Assembly (NCBI RefSeq): GCF_048771995.1
Contig: NC_133064.1
Location: 26,205,001-26,269,000, forward strand
From: Taeniopygia guttata
Lineage: Eukaryota > Chordata > Aves > Passeriformes > Estrildidae
Length of the DNA: 64,000 nt
Direction of reading: 5' to 3'
The notes under the pieces are model-generated. The model made no database searches and had not been told where the DNA came from. It saw only the letters and a list, made by a program, of their open reading frames with translations. Positions within the stretch are counted from its first letter, which is position 1. Every line of letters starts with the position of its first letter. Both the position numbers and the translations under genes were made by a program. Shown in pieces: positions 1 to 9,258 of this stretch.

Positions 1-211
1 TGAAAGTCAGAAGAAGCAGGTGAAAATGATGGTTGCTGCGGTAAGGGAAAGCAGGCGAGCGGAGGAAGGACAGAAGAGAGTCACTCGGAATAGGGAGAGT
101 GACAAGGGAAAGGTAGGAGAAAGGGTGTGTTATTATTGTGGTAAGAAGGGACATTTCAAAAAGGAGTGCAGAAGGAGGCTTAAGGACGAGGAGGAGTTCA
201 AAATCGAATAG
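1..211 (+). CDS. gag: Gag C-terminus, nucleocapsid (partial)
   Basis: This is the 3' end of gag; the upstream part is outside the window. The protein is very basic and carries one zinc knuckle at about bases 130-172 of the form C-Y-Y-C-(4)-H-(4)-C, the retroviral nucleocapsid RNA-binding motif. It ends with Lys-Ile-Glu and a TAG at 209-211. The downstream pol frame is the same reading frame, so this is a suppressible stop and not a frameshift site. The true start is outside the window; the ATG at 20 is simply the first one visible. Confidence 0.85.
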   Translation, partial: ESQKKQVKMMVAAVRESRRAEEGQKRVTRNRESDKGKVGERVCYYCGKKGHFKKECRRRLKDEEEFKIE

Positions 212-230
212 GGGAGTCAGGGGCTCTATT
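209..230 (+). promoter_or_regulatory. Probable UAG readthrough site, gag-pol junction
   Basis: The gag stop TAG is followed in the same frame by open pol sequence. The downstream bases GGGAGTCAGGGGCTC are purine- and G-rich. Gammaretroviruses make Gag-Pol by UAG suppression with a purine-rich spacer and pseudoknot downstream. The same TAG plus a near-identical downstream context occurs in two other gamma elements of the window (minus strand, near 56332 and 62950). Readthrough itself is inferred. Confidence 0.65.
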
Positions 231-3200
231 TTATGGGGACCGGGAAACATCAAAAAGAGCCCTTGATAAAATTGAAGGTGGGTCCCCAGAGCCAGGAAAT
301 AAATTTCTTGGTCGATACGGGAGCAGAGAGATCTACTATTCAATTCCTGCCTCAGGGCTGTAATTTATCGAAACAGACAGCCACAGTAATAGGGGCTAAG
401 GGGGAACCATTTGAAGTACAAATTATTAAAGAGGTGATGGTAGAATCAGGAACTAAGATGGGGGTGGGTGATTTCCTATTAGTTCCTGAAGCGGACTACA
501 ATTTGTTAGGGAGAGACTTGATTGTTGAATTAGGAATTCAAATTGAAGTAGTAGAAAAAGAGTTAAAGATTAGACTCTGCCCCCTCCATTTAGAAGACGA
601 AGAGAAAATAAACCCTGAAGTATGGTATAATCCAGGAACCGTGGGCAAATTAAATATAACCCCATTTACAGTAAAAATCAGGAATCCCGAGGTCCCGGTA
701 AGAATAAAACAGTATCCAATTTCACTAGAAGGGAGGAAAGGGTTAAAACCTGAAGTTGAAAGGCTGTTAAACAAAGGACTGCTAGAACCATGTATGTCGC
801 CTTTCAATACCCCGATCCTGCCAGTAAAAAAGGCAAATGGATCCTACCGATTGGTGCATGACCTTAGGGAAATCAATAAGAGAACCGTAGCCCGGTTCCC
901 AGTGGTGGCAAACCCCTATACTCTTTTAAGCAAACTAGGACCTGAGAACGAGTGTTATAGCGTCATAGATCTGAAAGATGCTTTTTGGGCTTGCCCTCTA
1001 GACGAGTCTAGTCGAGATTATTTTGCCTTCGAGTGGGAAGACCCTGATACAGGAAGGCGGCAGCAACTTCGGTGGACTGTGTTACCCCAAGGGTTTACGG
1101 AATCCCCCAATTTATTCGGGCAAGCCCTAGAACAGGTTTTACAAGATTATAAGACAGCCTCAGAAGTGAAACTAATTCAATATGTGGATGACTTGTTAAT
1201 AGCAGGGAGCGAAGAAGACAAAGTCCGGGAGGAGAGTATCAAGTTATTAAATTACTTAGGATCCAAGGGGTTAAAAGTCTCCAAAGCGAAGTTACAATTT
1301 GTAGAAGAGGAAGTTAAATACCTGGGACATTATTTGAAAAAGGGAGAAAAGAGAATTGACCCAGACCGGGTGCAAGCAATTCTGTCTCTCCCTCTACCAC
1401 AAAATAAACGACAAATTCGTCAAGTATTAGGACTTACGGGATATTGTAGACAGTGGATTGAAAACTATAGTGGGAAAGCAAGATTTTTATATCACAAACT
1501 CACCCAGGATGGTCATCTTAAGTGGACAGAAGAAGAGAGATCTAAATTTCAAGAATTAAAAGAGACCTTAGTCCACGCTCCAGTCTTGAGCCTCCCGGAC
1601 CTAAATAGACCCTTCTTTCTATTTGTTAATACCACAGATGGGGTAACGTACGGGGTACTTACTCAGGATTGGGCAGGGAAAAAGAAACCTATTGCCTATC
1701 TATCTAAAATCCTAGACCCCGTGAGTAGGGGATGGCCTAGCTGTCTGCAAATAATTGCAGGGTGTGCAACACTAGTAGAAGAGTCACGGAAAATCACTTT
1801 TAATGCTACTTTAAAAGTATTAACTCCACATAACATACGGAGTGTGATGCAACAGAAAGCAGATAAATGGATATCTGATGCCAGGCTCCTGAAATATGAA
1901 GGGATTTTATTAGAAACCCCTAATTTTACCTTAGAAACCACCACTCTGCAAAATCCAGCCTCCTTCCTTTTCGGAGAGCCCGAAACTGAATCACTGATGC
2001 ACGACTGTGTAATCACTATAGAAGAACAAACTAAAATTAGACCTGACCTAGAAGAAGAAGAATTAGAAACTGGAGAGAAATTGTTTGTTGATGGATCATC
2101 CAGAGTAGTCGAGGGTCAAAGAAGATCAGGATATGCCATAGTGGGGGGGCCTGACCTAGAAGTAATCGAATCTGGAGCCCTAGACAAAACATGGTCAGCC
2201 CAGGCCTGCGAGATATACGCTATCCTAAGAGCCTTGGAACTATTAGAAGGAAAAGAGGGGACCATCTATACAGATTCTAAATATGGGTACGGGGTGGTAC
2301 ACACTTTTGGGAAATTATGGGAAGAAAGGGGCCTCGTGAACTCACAGGGAAGGGACTTACTACATCGAAAGCTAATAGTAGCCCTCCTGAGGGCTTTGAG
2401 AGGCCCTACAAGGATAGCGGTGGTCCATTTAAAAGGGCATCAACGGGGAATGGATTACCGGAGTAGGGGTAACAATGCGGCAGATTATGAGGCAAAGAAA
2501 GCTGCAATTATTAAAACACTAACCTTAAGTGAAGGAGTTAGGAAAGACCTTGTAGATACCCCAAAAGACCCTGAGTCGACTACCCAGGATAAGCTGATAT
2601 TTACAATAGAAGAACAGGAGAAGCTTACAAAATTAGGAATAAAAGAGAAATCGGGGAAATGGCTGTTAAAGGATGGGAGGGAAGTTCTACCTAAAGCCAT
2701 AGCTCAGCGGATGCTCAGTAAATTACACCAGAGAACGCATTGGGGCGCTCAAGGACTGGTGGATCACTTTGCCACACATTACATGACGGTGGGCCTACAT
2801 GACTTAGCGAAAGGAATTACTAGGAGTTGTCCAACCTGTCTACGGGTAAACAGGAAAAACCTAAGGAAACTGCCCCTGGGTGGGAGGCCAGTGGCAAAGA
2901 AGCCCTTTTCAAATCTGCAAGTAGACTTTACTGAGCTCCCCAAGGTAGGGAGACTGAAATATCTTTTGGTTATAGTGGATCATTTAACACATTATGTGGA
3001 AGCAATCCCCACTGCCAGGGAGACAGCTCGGACAGTAACAAAAGCCTTGCTGGAAGAAGTAATACCTAGATATGGGGTCCCAGAGACGATAGACTCTGAT
3101 AAAGGCCCCCATTTTACTTCAAAAATAACACAGATGCTAGCAGAAGCTCTGGGCATAAAATGGGAACAACATACCCCCTGGCATCCACAGAGTTCAGGGA

Positions 3201-3766
3201 GGGTAGAAAGAATGAATGGAGAAATTAAGAAACAACTCACCAAATTAGTACTAGAAACTAAACTATCCTGGATAAAATGTCTGCCGTTGGCATTATTAAA
3301 TGTTCGAACTCAGCCACGAGCTGATATAGGACTGTCCCCATTTGAAATGTTGTATGGGATGCCCTATTCCCTAGAAAAAGTTCAAACTAATCCTAACATT
3401 ACTGATCAAAGTATTAATAAATATTTAACCACTTTAATGAAATATAAAAAACAGTTATGGGAAAAGGGGATGTGGGCCCAAAGACCACCCCTAGATCTTG
3501 TGTTACACCAGGTACAACCCGGCGACTGGGTCCTCATCCGAAGCTGGAAGGAAGATTCAATCACCCCAAAGTGGGACGGACCATACCTGGTTTTAATCAC
3601 CACTGACTCCGCAGTCCGCACAGCAGAGAAGGGATGGACTCATGCTAGCAGAATAAAGGGGCCGGTGGATCCAACTCGATTCCATACAGCTTCCAGGGAA
3701 ACGAGCTGGAAAATTGACGGGAAGCCAGGGGATTTAAAGTTAACAGTAAAAAGGACTTACAAATAA
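212..3766 (+). CDS. pol: Pro-Pol polyprotein: protease, RT, RNase H, integrase
   Basis: One uninterrupted frame, open from just after the UAG (first ATG at 233; residue numbers count from there). The aspartic protease has D-T-G-A at 28-31 and a GRDL strand near 93. The reverse transcriptase has LPQGF at about 284 and the YVDD catalytic motif at 317-320. RNase H has an Asp near 620 and TDSKY near 680. Integrase has an HHCC zinc domain at about 832-877 and a catalytic triad with Asp near 898, then Asp and Glu with exactly 35 residues between them, followed by a C-terminal domain with W-D-G-P-Y. All key catalytic motifs are present and I see no frameshift. It is translated as Gag-Pol; the protease is pol-encoded as in gammaretroviruses. 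The length is normal for the family. Confidence 0.93.
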   Translation, partial: GSQGLYFMGTGKHQKEPLIKLKVGPQSQEINFLVDTGAERSTIQFLPQGCNLSKQTATVIGAKGEPFEVQIIKEVMVESGTKMGVGDFLLVPEADYNLLGRDLIVELGIQIEVVEKELKIRLCPLHLEDEEKINPEVWYNPGTVGKLNITPFTVKIRNPEVPVRIKQYPISLEGRKGLKPEVERLLNKGLLEPCMSPFNTPILPVKKANGSYRLVHDLREINKRTVARFPVVANPYTLLSKLGPENECYSVIDLKDAFWACPLDESSRDYFAFEWEDPDTGRRQQLRWTVLPQGFTESPNLFGQALEQVLQDYKTASEVKLIQYVDDLLIAGSEEDKVREESIKLLNYLGSKGLKVSKAKLQFVEEEVKYLGHYLKKGEKRIDPDRVQAILSLPLPQNKRQIRQVLGLTGYCRQWIENYSGKARFLYHKLTQDGHLKWTEEERSKFQELKETLVHAPVLSLPDLNRPFFLFVNTTDGVTYGVLTQDWAGKKKPIAYLSKILDPVSRGWPSCLQIIAGCATLVEESRKITFNATLKVLTPHNIRSVMQQKADKWISDARLLKYEGILLETPNFTLETTTLQNPASFLFGEPETESLMHDCVITIEEQTKIRPDLEEEELETGEKLFVDGSSRVVEGQRRSGYAIVGGPDLEVIESGALDKTWSAQACEIYAILRALELLEGKEGTIYTDSKYGYGVVHTFGKLWEERGLVNSQGRDLLHRKLIVALLRALRGPTRIAVVHLKGHQRGMDYRSRGNNAADYEAKKAAIIKTLTLSEGVRKDLVDTPKDPESTTQDKLIFTIEEQEKLTKLGIKEKSGKWLLKDGREVLPKAIAQRMLSKLHQRTHWGAQGLVDHFATHYMTVGLHDLAKGITRSCPTCLRVNRKNLRKLPLGGRPVAKKPFSNLQVDFTELPKVGRLKYLLVIVDHLTHYVEAIPTARETARTVTKALLEEVIPRYGVPETIDSDKGPHFTSKITQMLAEALGIKWEQHTPWHPQSSGRVERMNGEIKKQLTKLVLETKLSWIKCLPLALLNVRTQPRADIGLSPFEMLYGMPYSLEKVQTNPNITDQSINKYLTTLMKYKKQLWEKGMWAQRPPLDLVLHQVQPGDWVLIRSWKEDSITPKWDGPYLVLITTDSAVRTAEKGWTHASRIKGPVDPTRFHTASRETSWKIDGKPGDLKLTVKRTYK

Positions 3767-3771
3767 TTTTC

Positions 3772-4431
3772 ATGAACACTATCAACTCTAAGGACATTTG
3801 GGTTGGGGATAACTGGGGACTGCAAGTACAACTGGTGGGAGAAACAAAACCCCCAGGATACTGTAAACGTCTAGAGGATTCAGCCCAGCAGCCCTTTTAT
3901 CGGTTCATCCGACTTGAAAAAGAGCAGAAACCTTGGGAAGGGGAGGGCCATGCTGAACATCAAAGTATTAGAGTAAAGTGTAGCTGGTTAGATTGTCATT
4001 GTTACCCTTTTGCCTGTTTTTCCTGCAAAATCTGTAAAGGATTGTGGTGGGCTCACTGCAGAAAGGGGAGAGCTCCAAAAAGTATATGTCAACGCTGCTG
4101 GCTGGAGCAGCGCAGATTGACCTCTGAAGTACTAAATTACAAGGTTGCCACTCGGGAATTGACTAAAGGATCCCCTGAGTGGTGGGAGATTTTCGTAAAA
4201 GGAATAAACCCTGAATTCCACTGTTACCATTCCAATGAACCTCTAGGTCCATTCCTCACGGATATAGTCCAAGTCAAGTGTCGCAAATTAGTCAAAAGGC
4301 TCAGGTGCGACACCCCACAGTTAAATGCGAAAAACTGGAACTCCCGGAGGTCAAAGTGGGAGAGAGGGAACGATCCCACCCCTGAAGAATATCTCTGCTG
4401 TCGAGAAGATGGCTTACCCTGTAACTTGTAG
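3772..4431 (+). CDS. Unrecognised cysteine-rich ORF between pol and env
   Basis: An intact 219-codon ORF starts six bases after the pol stop and overlaps the start of the env frame (4325) by about 107 bases in another phase. I do not recognise the protein. It has about 16 cysteines, nine of them in roughly 40 residues (about 75-115) mixed with His and Trp, which looks like a zinc-binding cluster. The C-terminal third is basic (Lys-Leu-Val-Lys-Arg and Arg-Arg-Ser-Lys), and further cysteines sit at the end. No signal peptide or membrane segment is seen. Its position is where complex retroviruses keep accessory or regulatory genes, so a spliced accessory protein is possible, but that is inference. 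It could also be a leader or an alternative 5' extension of env. It survives with no stop in an element whose pol and env are also open, so openness alone does not prove function. Confidence 0.6.
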   Translation: MNTINSKDIWVGDNWGLQVQLVGETKPPGYCKRLEDSAQQPFYRFIRLEKEQKPWEGEGHAEHQSIRVKCSWLDCHCYPFACFSCKICKGLWWAHCRKGRAPKSICQRCWLEQRRLTSEVLNYKVATRELTKGSPEWWEIFVKGINPEFHCYHSNEPLGPFLTDIVQVKCRKLVKRLRCDTPQLNAKNWNSRRSKWERGNDPTPEEYLCCREDGLPCNL

Positions 4432-6433
4432 CAACCAAGTTGACAGGCGAGACAGAGAGGTAGGTAGTGGGGTTGAGAGGCCCTCCCAAACCTTGAAAAA
4501 GAATGTAAATCATCATGGGTATGAGAATGGTGACAACGGAATGAGGGAAAATAGGAATGTAAAACTGAGCATGATAAGTAACATCCTCTCCTGCAGTGCG
4601 TATCACTCAATCCTACGGGTTTTTATGTTTGTATGGCTTCCCCTCCAGAGTGCCACAGTTAATATACATGAACCCTTTAAATGGACCTTAAGCAGATGGG
4701 AGGATCACGATACCCGTCATATTTTACAGACAATAACGGGACCTGGAGCACCGAGGTTTAAGATTGGGATTTGTGATTTAACTCAAAGTTCAAAATGTGG
4801 GCAGCTGTTAAATTTAACAAGCTTCTATATGTGCCCTGCCTCGAACCCAGGGAAGCAATACTGTAATTACCCTAGACATTATTACTGCGCCTATTGGGGC
4901 TGTGAAACAATAGCATCAGCGTGGGCTCCGGGTGGAGGATTAGACAAATATTTAAAGGTAGGGCATGGACCAGCAGGGTGTAAACGACCACAAGAGTGGC
5001 CTTGGACTGGGAAAAACTTACTTGGAAACTGCACCTTTCTTTACCTAAATGTCACTCAACCAAGTGATTCTGGATGGTTAATAGGCAAAACATGGGGGGT
5101 TAGGCATTGGATAGAAGGACATGATCCAGGAAATCTGATACAAATAAAAAAGGAGGTAGCTCCACATGACCCTAGTCCTATAGGCCCAAATCCAGTAATA
5201 AGCAATAATTTAAAGGAGAGTAATAAAACCAGAGATAATGTTATAAAATCAAACAAAATTGATCAAGAACCTCAGATATTAGTGCAGAAGTATACAACCT
5301 TATGGAAAATTATGCAAGCTACTTTTGGAGTTTTGAATCATACTTATCCTAACTTAACCAAGGGGTGCTGGCTTTGCTATATGATAAATCCACCCTTTTA
5401 TGAAGCTATTGGGATTACATCTGAGGCAAGAGAAATAAATGGTACAAATCCAAAGGAGTGTCTCTGGAGAAAGGGAAGAGATAGTGTTTCAGGCATTACA
5501 CTGTCCCAGGTTAGTGGACAAGGAAGGTGTGTAGGGAAGGTTCCAGCAGATATGCAACACCTCTGCAACACAACAATAAGCATTAACAGAACAAACAAGC
5601 CTTCTGATTGGCTTATGCCAGCAGTCAATATTAAATGGGTATGTCAACAACTTGGAGTTACACCCTGCCTATCGGTAAAAGCCTTTAATAATTCAGATTT
5701 CTGCATTCAAGTTCTAATAATCCCCAGAATCGTATACCATCCAAAAGAATACGTACTAGAACATCAAATGACCCCTGAACACTACCTGGCTAAAAGGGAA
5801 CCACTTACAACACTAACGGTAGCAATTTTGCTCAGCTTAGGAGGAGCAGGAGTAGGAACAGGGGTTGCCTCCTTAGTGAGTCAAAACCAGGGTATGAAAG
5901 CTCTGCGCACATCTGTAGATGAAGATCTGAGTAGAATAGATAAAGCCATAAGTGAACTAGTTAAATCAGTGAAATCCCTTTCTGAGGTAGTCCTCCAAAA
6001 CCGAAGGGGATTAGATTTGTTATTCTTACAGCAGGGGGGGCTTTGTATTGCTTTGCAGGAAGAATGCTGCACTTATGTAGATCACACGGGTATTGTAAAA
6101 GACACGATGGCTGAATTACGCAAACAAATAGAACAACGAAAAAGAGAAAGAGAATCCCAGCAGAGCTGGTATGAATCCTGGCTTACCTATTCTCCCTGGC
6201 TAACCACTCTATTATCCACCCTTGCAGGACCAGTAATTTTACTAATTCTAGTACTTACTTTTGGGCCATGTATTCTTAACAAGCTTATTACACTAGTGAA
6301 AAATAGATTAGAAGCTGCACATTTAATGATGGTAAAACCAAAATACGAGCCACTTAGCGAAGTAGAAACTGAAGATTATTTAGAATTAAGCAAAAGGGAA
6401 TTAGAGCGCTTTAGTGAACAAAAAGAGGTTTAA
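4325..6433 (+). CDS. env: Envelope glycoprotein, gamma type
   Basis: Intact 702-codon frame from the ATG at 4325. A hydrophobic signal-like segment lies far in, at about residues 96-115, so the frame has a long basic leader or translation starts at a later ATG near 4570. The surface subunit has a CWLC motif near residue 347 (the CXXC disulfide-exchange motif) and several N-X-S/T sites. A basic Leu-Ala-Lys-Arg near 487 is the likely processing site and is weaker than the usual R-X-K-R. A Gly/Ala-rich fusion peptide, coiled coil, immunosuppressive-type segment and CX6CC near 573-583 follow. The membrane anchor lies at about 620-650, with a cytoplasmic tail of about 50 residues. The length is typical for gamma Env. 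Confidence 0.9.
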   Translation: MRKTGTPGGQSGREGTIPPLKNISAVEKMAYPVTCSNQVDRRDREVGSGVERPSQTLKKNVNHHGYENGDNGMRENRNVKLSMISNILSCSAYHSILRVFMFVWLPLQSATVNIHEPFKWTLSRWEDHDTRHILQTITGPGAPRFKIGICDLTQSSKCGQLLNLTSFYMCPASNPGKQYCNYPRHYYCAYWGCETIASAWAPGGGLDKYLKVGHGPAGCKRPQEWPWTGKNLLGNCTFLYLNVTQPSDSGWLIGKTWGVRHWIEGHDPGNLIQIKKEVAPHDPSPIGPNPVISNNLKESNKTRDNVIKSNKIDQEPQILVQKYTTLWKIMQATFGVLNHTYPNLTKGCWLCYMINPPFYEAIGITSEAREINGTNPKECLWRKGRDSVSGITLSQVSGQGRCVGKVPADMQHLCNTTISINRTNKPSDWLMPAVNIKWVCQQLGVTPCLSVKAFNNSDFCIQVLIIPRIVYHPKEYVLEHQMTPEHYLAKREPLTTLTVAILLSLGGAGVGTGVASLVSQNQGMKALRTSVDEDLSRIDKAISELVKSVKSLSEVVLQNRRGLDLLFLQQGGLCIALQEECCTYVDHTGIVKDTMAELRKQIEQRKRERESQQSWYESWLTYSPWLTTLLSTLAGPVILLILVLTFGPCILNKLITLVKNRLEAAHLMMVKPKYEPLSEVETEDYLELSKRELERFSEQKEV

Positions 6434-6436
6434 AAT

Positions 6437-6451
6437 AAAAAGGGGGGATAT
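6437..6451 (+). promoter_or_regulatory. Polypurine tract of G1
   Basis: A purine-rich run (AAAAGGGGGGAT) sits directly before the TGTTAG that opens the 3' LTR, just after the env stop. It is the expected plus-strand primer site. Confidence 0.8.
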
Positions 6452-7023
6452 TGTTAGGAAAATAAGGCCTTTTTGTTCATAATATAGAGTTTTCACATCT
6501 ATAAAATAGAATTTTCACTTAGAGTTTTCACTTGTCTGAACATGTTCTCATTTTGCCAAGCATTCCAGAATATCTCTCAAGGACAACTTCGTTACACACT
6601 GCTTTAGGGAGTTAAAACTAATTTAGGGAGTGGAGGTTGTTAGGCATCAAAGCACCTAAGCGAATATCTTCAAGGACAGTTCCGTAATCTTGTGGAATGC
6701 GAGTAAACGTGCCTAGAGATAACATTTCTTGTTTTGAGAGAATTCCCAGATCACAGGAACAACCCTGAGGAAGACTACTGGCCTTCATCCCACGACCACC
6801 AAAAGGCAGAAAACGACCACCTAGCAACAGAGTGCACCTGCGCAGAAAAGACACCAGAACGTCACACTTCCGGAGGAGAAGACCCAATAAGTTGGGGGGG
6901 AATGGGGCACGAAAATGCGGTAGTTGGAATAACTGCTGCCCAGCGCGCTGATTTGCTTTCGTTTCCTACCATTAATAAATCTTTTTAATTGGATTAGAAA
7001 GCCTATTGTGCTCGTTCATAACA
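6452..7023 (+). repeat. 3' LTR of G1
   Basis: The LTR begins TGTTAG and ends ATAACA, giving terminal inverted ends, and measures 572 bp. A polyadenylation signal AATAAA is at 6974-6979, about 45 bp before the end. The partner LTR is outside the window, so age and target duplication cannot be read here. Confidence 0.85.
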
Positions 7024-7860
7024 TCCTTCCCACTAACAGTGCAGGGAGACAGGGCATGAGGGTTTTAGTCAGTTCATCACTGATATTTTCTTCTGCTGCT
7101 CTGGGAGAGGAGTCCTTCCCCTGTGAGACCGTGGGGTCCCTCCCATGGGAGACAGCTCTCCATGAACTTCTCCAGTGTGGGTCCACTCTCATGAGCAGCA
7201 GTCCTATCACACCTCCTGCAATGTGAGTCCCTCCCACGGGCAGACTGTCATCCTGAAACTGCTGCGACATAGGTCACTCTTCCACGGGATGCAGTCCTCC
7301 AAAGACAGGCTGCCTCAGCCTGGAAGCAAGGTCCCTCTCTCTCCACTGCACCTCCCACTGGATCACAGCCTCCTCCAGGTATTTACCCACTTCGGCATGG
7401 GCACCTCCCCCACAGGCTGCAGGTGGATCTCTGCATCCCCCACAGACCCATGGGCTTCAGGGGGACAACCTGCTTCACCATGGTCTTCACCACAGCTTGC
7501 AGAGGAATCTTTGCTCCGAAGTCTGGAGCACCTCCTCCTTCTCCTTCTCCACTGATCTTGGTGTCACCATGTTGTTTTCCTTCACATGTTTTCAGCTCCT
7601 CATCTTCTCTGACTAGGAGTAAGACCCGTTATTTTGGTTTGATTTTCTTCTTAAATATGTCATCACAGAGGCATTACCAACCTGTTTCATTGGCCCAGTT
7701 TTGGCCAGCAACATGTCCATCTTCAAAGCTGTCAGAGATTGGCTCTACTGGACATGGTAGAACCTTCCAGGAGCTTTTCATAGGAACCATTTTTGTGCCC
7801 CCCCCCCCCCCCGCTACCAGAAGCCAGGGTGTGGAAAACCAATACAGAAGGCACTAAAAC
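7024..7860. repeat. Old avian interspersed repeat with imperfect short motifs
   Basis: No gene seen. The stretch is built of loosely repeated motifs of the kind 'gtgggtccctcccacggg', 'gctgcagg' and 'cctcctcc', ending in 15 C residues (7798-7812). It resembles a common GC-rich avian dispersed repeat, but I cannot name the family with certainty. The short ORFs here have no recognisable domain. Confidence 0.4.
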
Positions 7861-8330
7861 TTTCCCATATTGACCAAATCTTGAGGACTAAAATCTTGAC
7901 CTATATGTTATATATTTTTACAGCAAATCCACCAACTCTCTAGTATTAATTGTTCTACTTTGAAAAACTTTTTTACTGAGTTAAATTCATCTAGCCTAAA
8001 AAACTGGAGGCTGAACTCATCCAACCTCTTAAATCAGTTAGTTTTCAGATTTTGCTCAAGTTGAAGTACTGACTCTTTCTTTTAAATATGTTTGTCACTC
8101 TTTTTCCCAATTCTAAATAAGGCTGATTTGTTACAAGCCTGTTCCTAGAAGTTAAATATGCTTTCCAGAAGTCACTGGTAGCAGAAGGAAATAGTACCTG
8201 ATACAGCTGAGTTTTAATTTAGTAGCAATTGGAGCATTTATCTTAAAAGACTGGCTTTATTCACTACTTCCTGTAGTATGCAAAATTTCATTTAAACAAG
8301 GCAAATTTTCTTGAAATAGTTACACAGTTG
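7861..8330. other. Unassigned AT-rich DNA
   Basis: No ORF, LTR end, repeat or RNA gene could be recognised here. It may be ordinary host intergenic sequence or a repeat too old to read. Confidence 0.4.
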
Positions 8331-8606
8331 ACTAGTAGATCATTGTAGGTCTCTTCTGTCAGGAAAGCTAATCCACAAACACCAGAGGCTTATGTCCAAA
8401 AGGAGACAGAGGAGCCCTGTAACTTTATTTGAATAAAGGGAAAGGTCATGGACATTTCCCATGGGGTCCCTCAAACTGTTAGCGGACGCAGCCTCCTTTT
8501 TATCCTAATTTCCCAGCTGCATTTCCCTCTCTCTTTCCCCATTGGCTGAGGTACTTGAGAGGTACAGACTTTCCGAATCAGCTAATACACCCCCTTTCTA
8601 ATGTGT
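8331..8606 (-). repeat. Class II-type LTR (antisense, edges approximate)
   Basis: Read on the minus strand, this shows a TATA-like ATAAAAAGG and an AATAAAG polyadenylation signal (plus-strand TTTATT near 8425). It is preceded on the minus strand by a long purine tract. I take it as the 3' LTR of a minus-strand class II element; no partner LTR was found. Confidence 0.5.
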
Positions 8607-8640
8607 ACTCCCCCCCCCCTTTTTTTTTTCCTTGTGTCTC
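8607..8640 (-). promoter_or_regulatory. Polypurine tract before the antisense LTR
   Basis: On the plus strand this is a run of C followed by a run of T, so on the minus strand it is an A-run then a G-run, ending about where the LTR begins. It fits a plus-strand primer site, although homopolymer growth could also explain it. Confidence 0.45.
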
Positions 8641-8845
8641 TGTTCTTTTCCTCTAAATCTAGAGATTTAGCACAATCTTGAGTGAGTAACAGTCTGTGTC
8701 AATTAGTGGAATTCCTATGGAATTTATGGTTCCCTCCATTGCTTCATTCACCTCTGTATCTGGCCTTTTCTACCATCAGGCCCAGAGTTTGTTTGCAAAG
8801 ACACCTCCTTCTCATTCCTTTCAATACCTCCTCTTCTTATTTTTT

Positions 8846-9037
8846 TCAGTAATTGTCTTTGAAAACCTCAGTTATCAATGCCTTAACTTTCTGTTCTTGG
8901 GTCCTTTTTGGTTTTGAAATTATTTGCAGTAACATAATTTTCTGTCCTTTTGTAGCCATTTCTGGATCAGTAGGCATAGCTACTACTTGCATCCCCTTGA
9001 TCACATGTTGAATAAGTTGCACTAAGCAAATGATCAC
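8846..9037 (-). pseudogene. 3'-terminal ORF remnant of a class II ERV
   Basis: A 63-codon minus-strand frame ends just upstream of the purine tract and LTR. Its position suggests the last ORF of the element, such as an env cytoplasmic tail, but the sequence has no motif I recognise. At about 9040 it abuts the RNase H remnant of ERVL L1. Confidence 0.3.
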
Positions 9038-9039
9038 AG

Positions 9040-9258
9040 TCTATCTTTGACACCTCTATCTTTGCAGCCTGATCTACCTGCTTGTTATTTCGGTGCTCCT
9101 CATTAGCTCTATTCTTGGGGACATGGGCATCTATGTGGTGGACTGTCACATATAGCTTCTCTACCTGGGCAGCAATGTCTTTATGTTCTTCAGCAGACCA
9201 GACTGGTTTTCCCCTATGCTGCTAATTAGCCTTTTCCCACTTTTCCTGCTATCCCCAC
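9040..9258 (-). pseudogene. ERVL L1 RNase H fragment, downstream half
   Basis: The minus-strand translation contains HIDAHVPKNRANEE, matching the end of RNase H in the complete ERVL L2 next door. The other half of the same domain resumes at 15256. It was cut by insertion of L2, with CCCAC at both junctions, and is truncated near 9040 by the class II element. Confidence 0.8.

Larger units (their letters stand above)
1..7023 (+). mobile_element. Gamma-like ERV provirus G1, 3' part
   Basis: The window opens inside this provirus. The order is gag nucleocapsid end, in-frame UAG, pro-pol, an extra ORF, env, polypurine tract and 3' LTR. The 5' LTR and most of gag lie outside the window. Class I (gamma-like) assignment rests on the single CCHC zinc knuckle, readthrough-type gag-pol junction, D(35)E integrase, CXXC motif in the surface subunit and CX6CC motif in the transmembrane subunit. 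Three long frames without stops suggest a recent insertion. An extra ORF between pol and env is not usual for simple gammaretroviruses. Confidence 0.9.

Noticed and set aside
538-3621. Minus-strand ORFs inside G1 pol
   Set aside because: Short shadows of the plus-strand pol frame.
3772-4431. Naming the extra ORF as Vif, Tat, Rec or another known accessory protein
   Set aside because: Cysteine clusters and basic stretches alone do not identify a family and I saw no diagnostic motif.
7024-7860. Host gene exon (ORFs of 126 and 144 codons)
   Set aside because: Overlapping frames in an imperfect repeat ending in a C-run; resembles a dispersed avian repeat.
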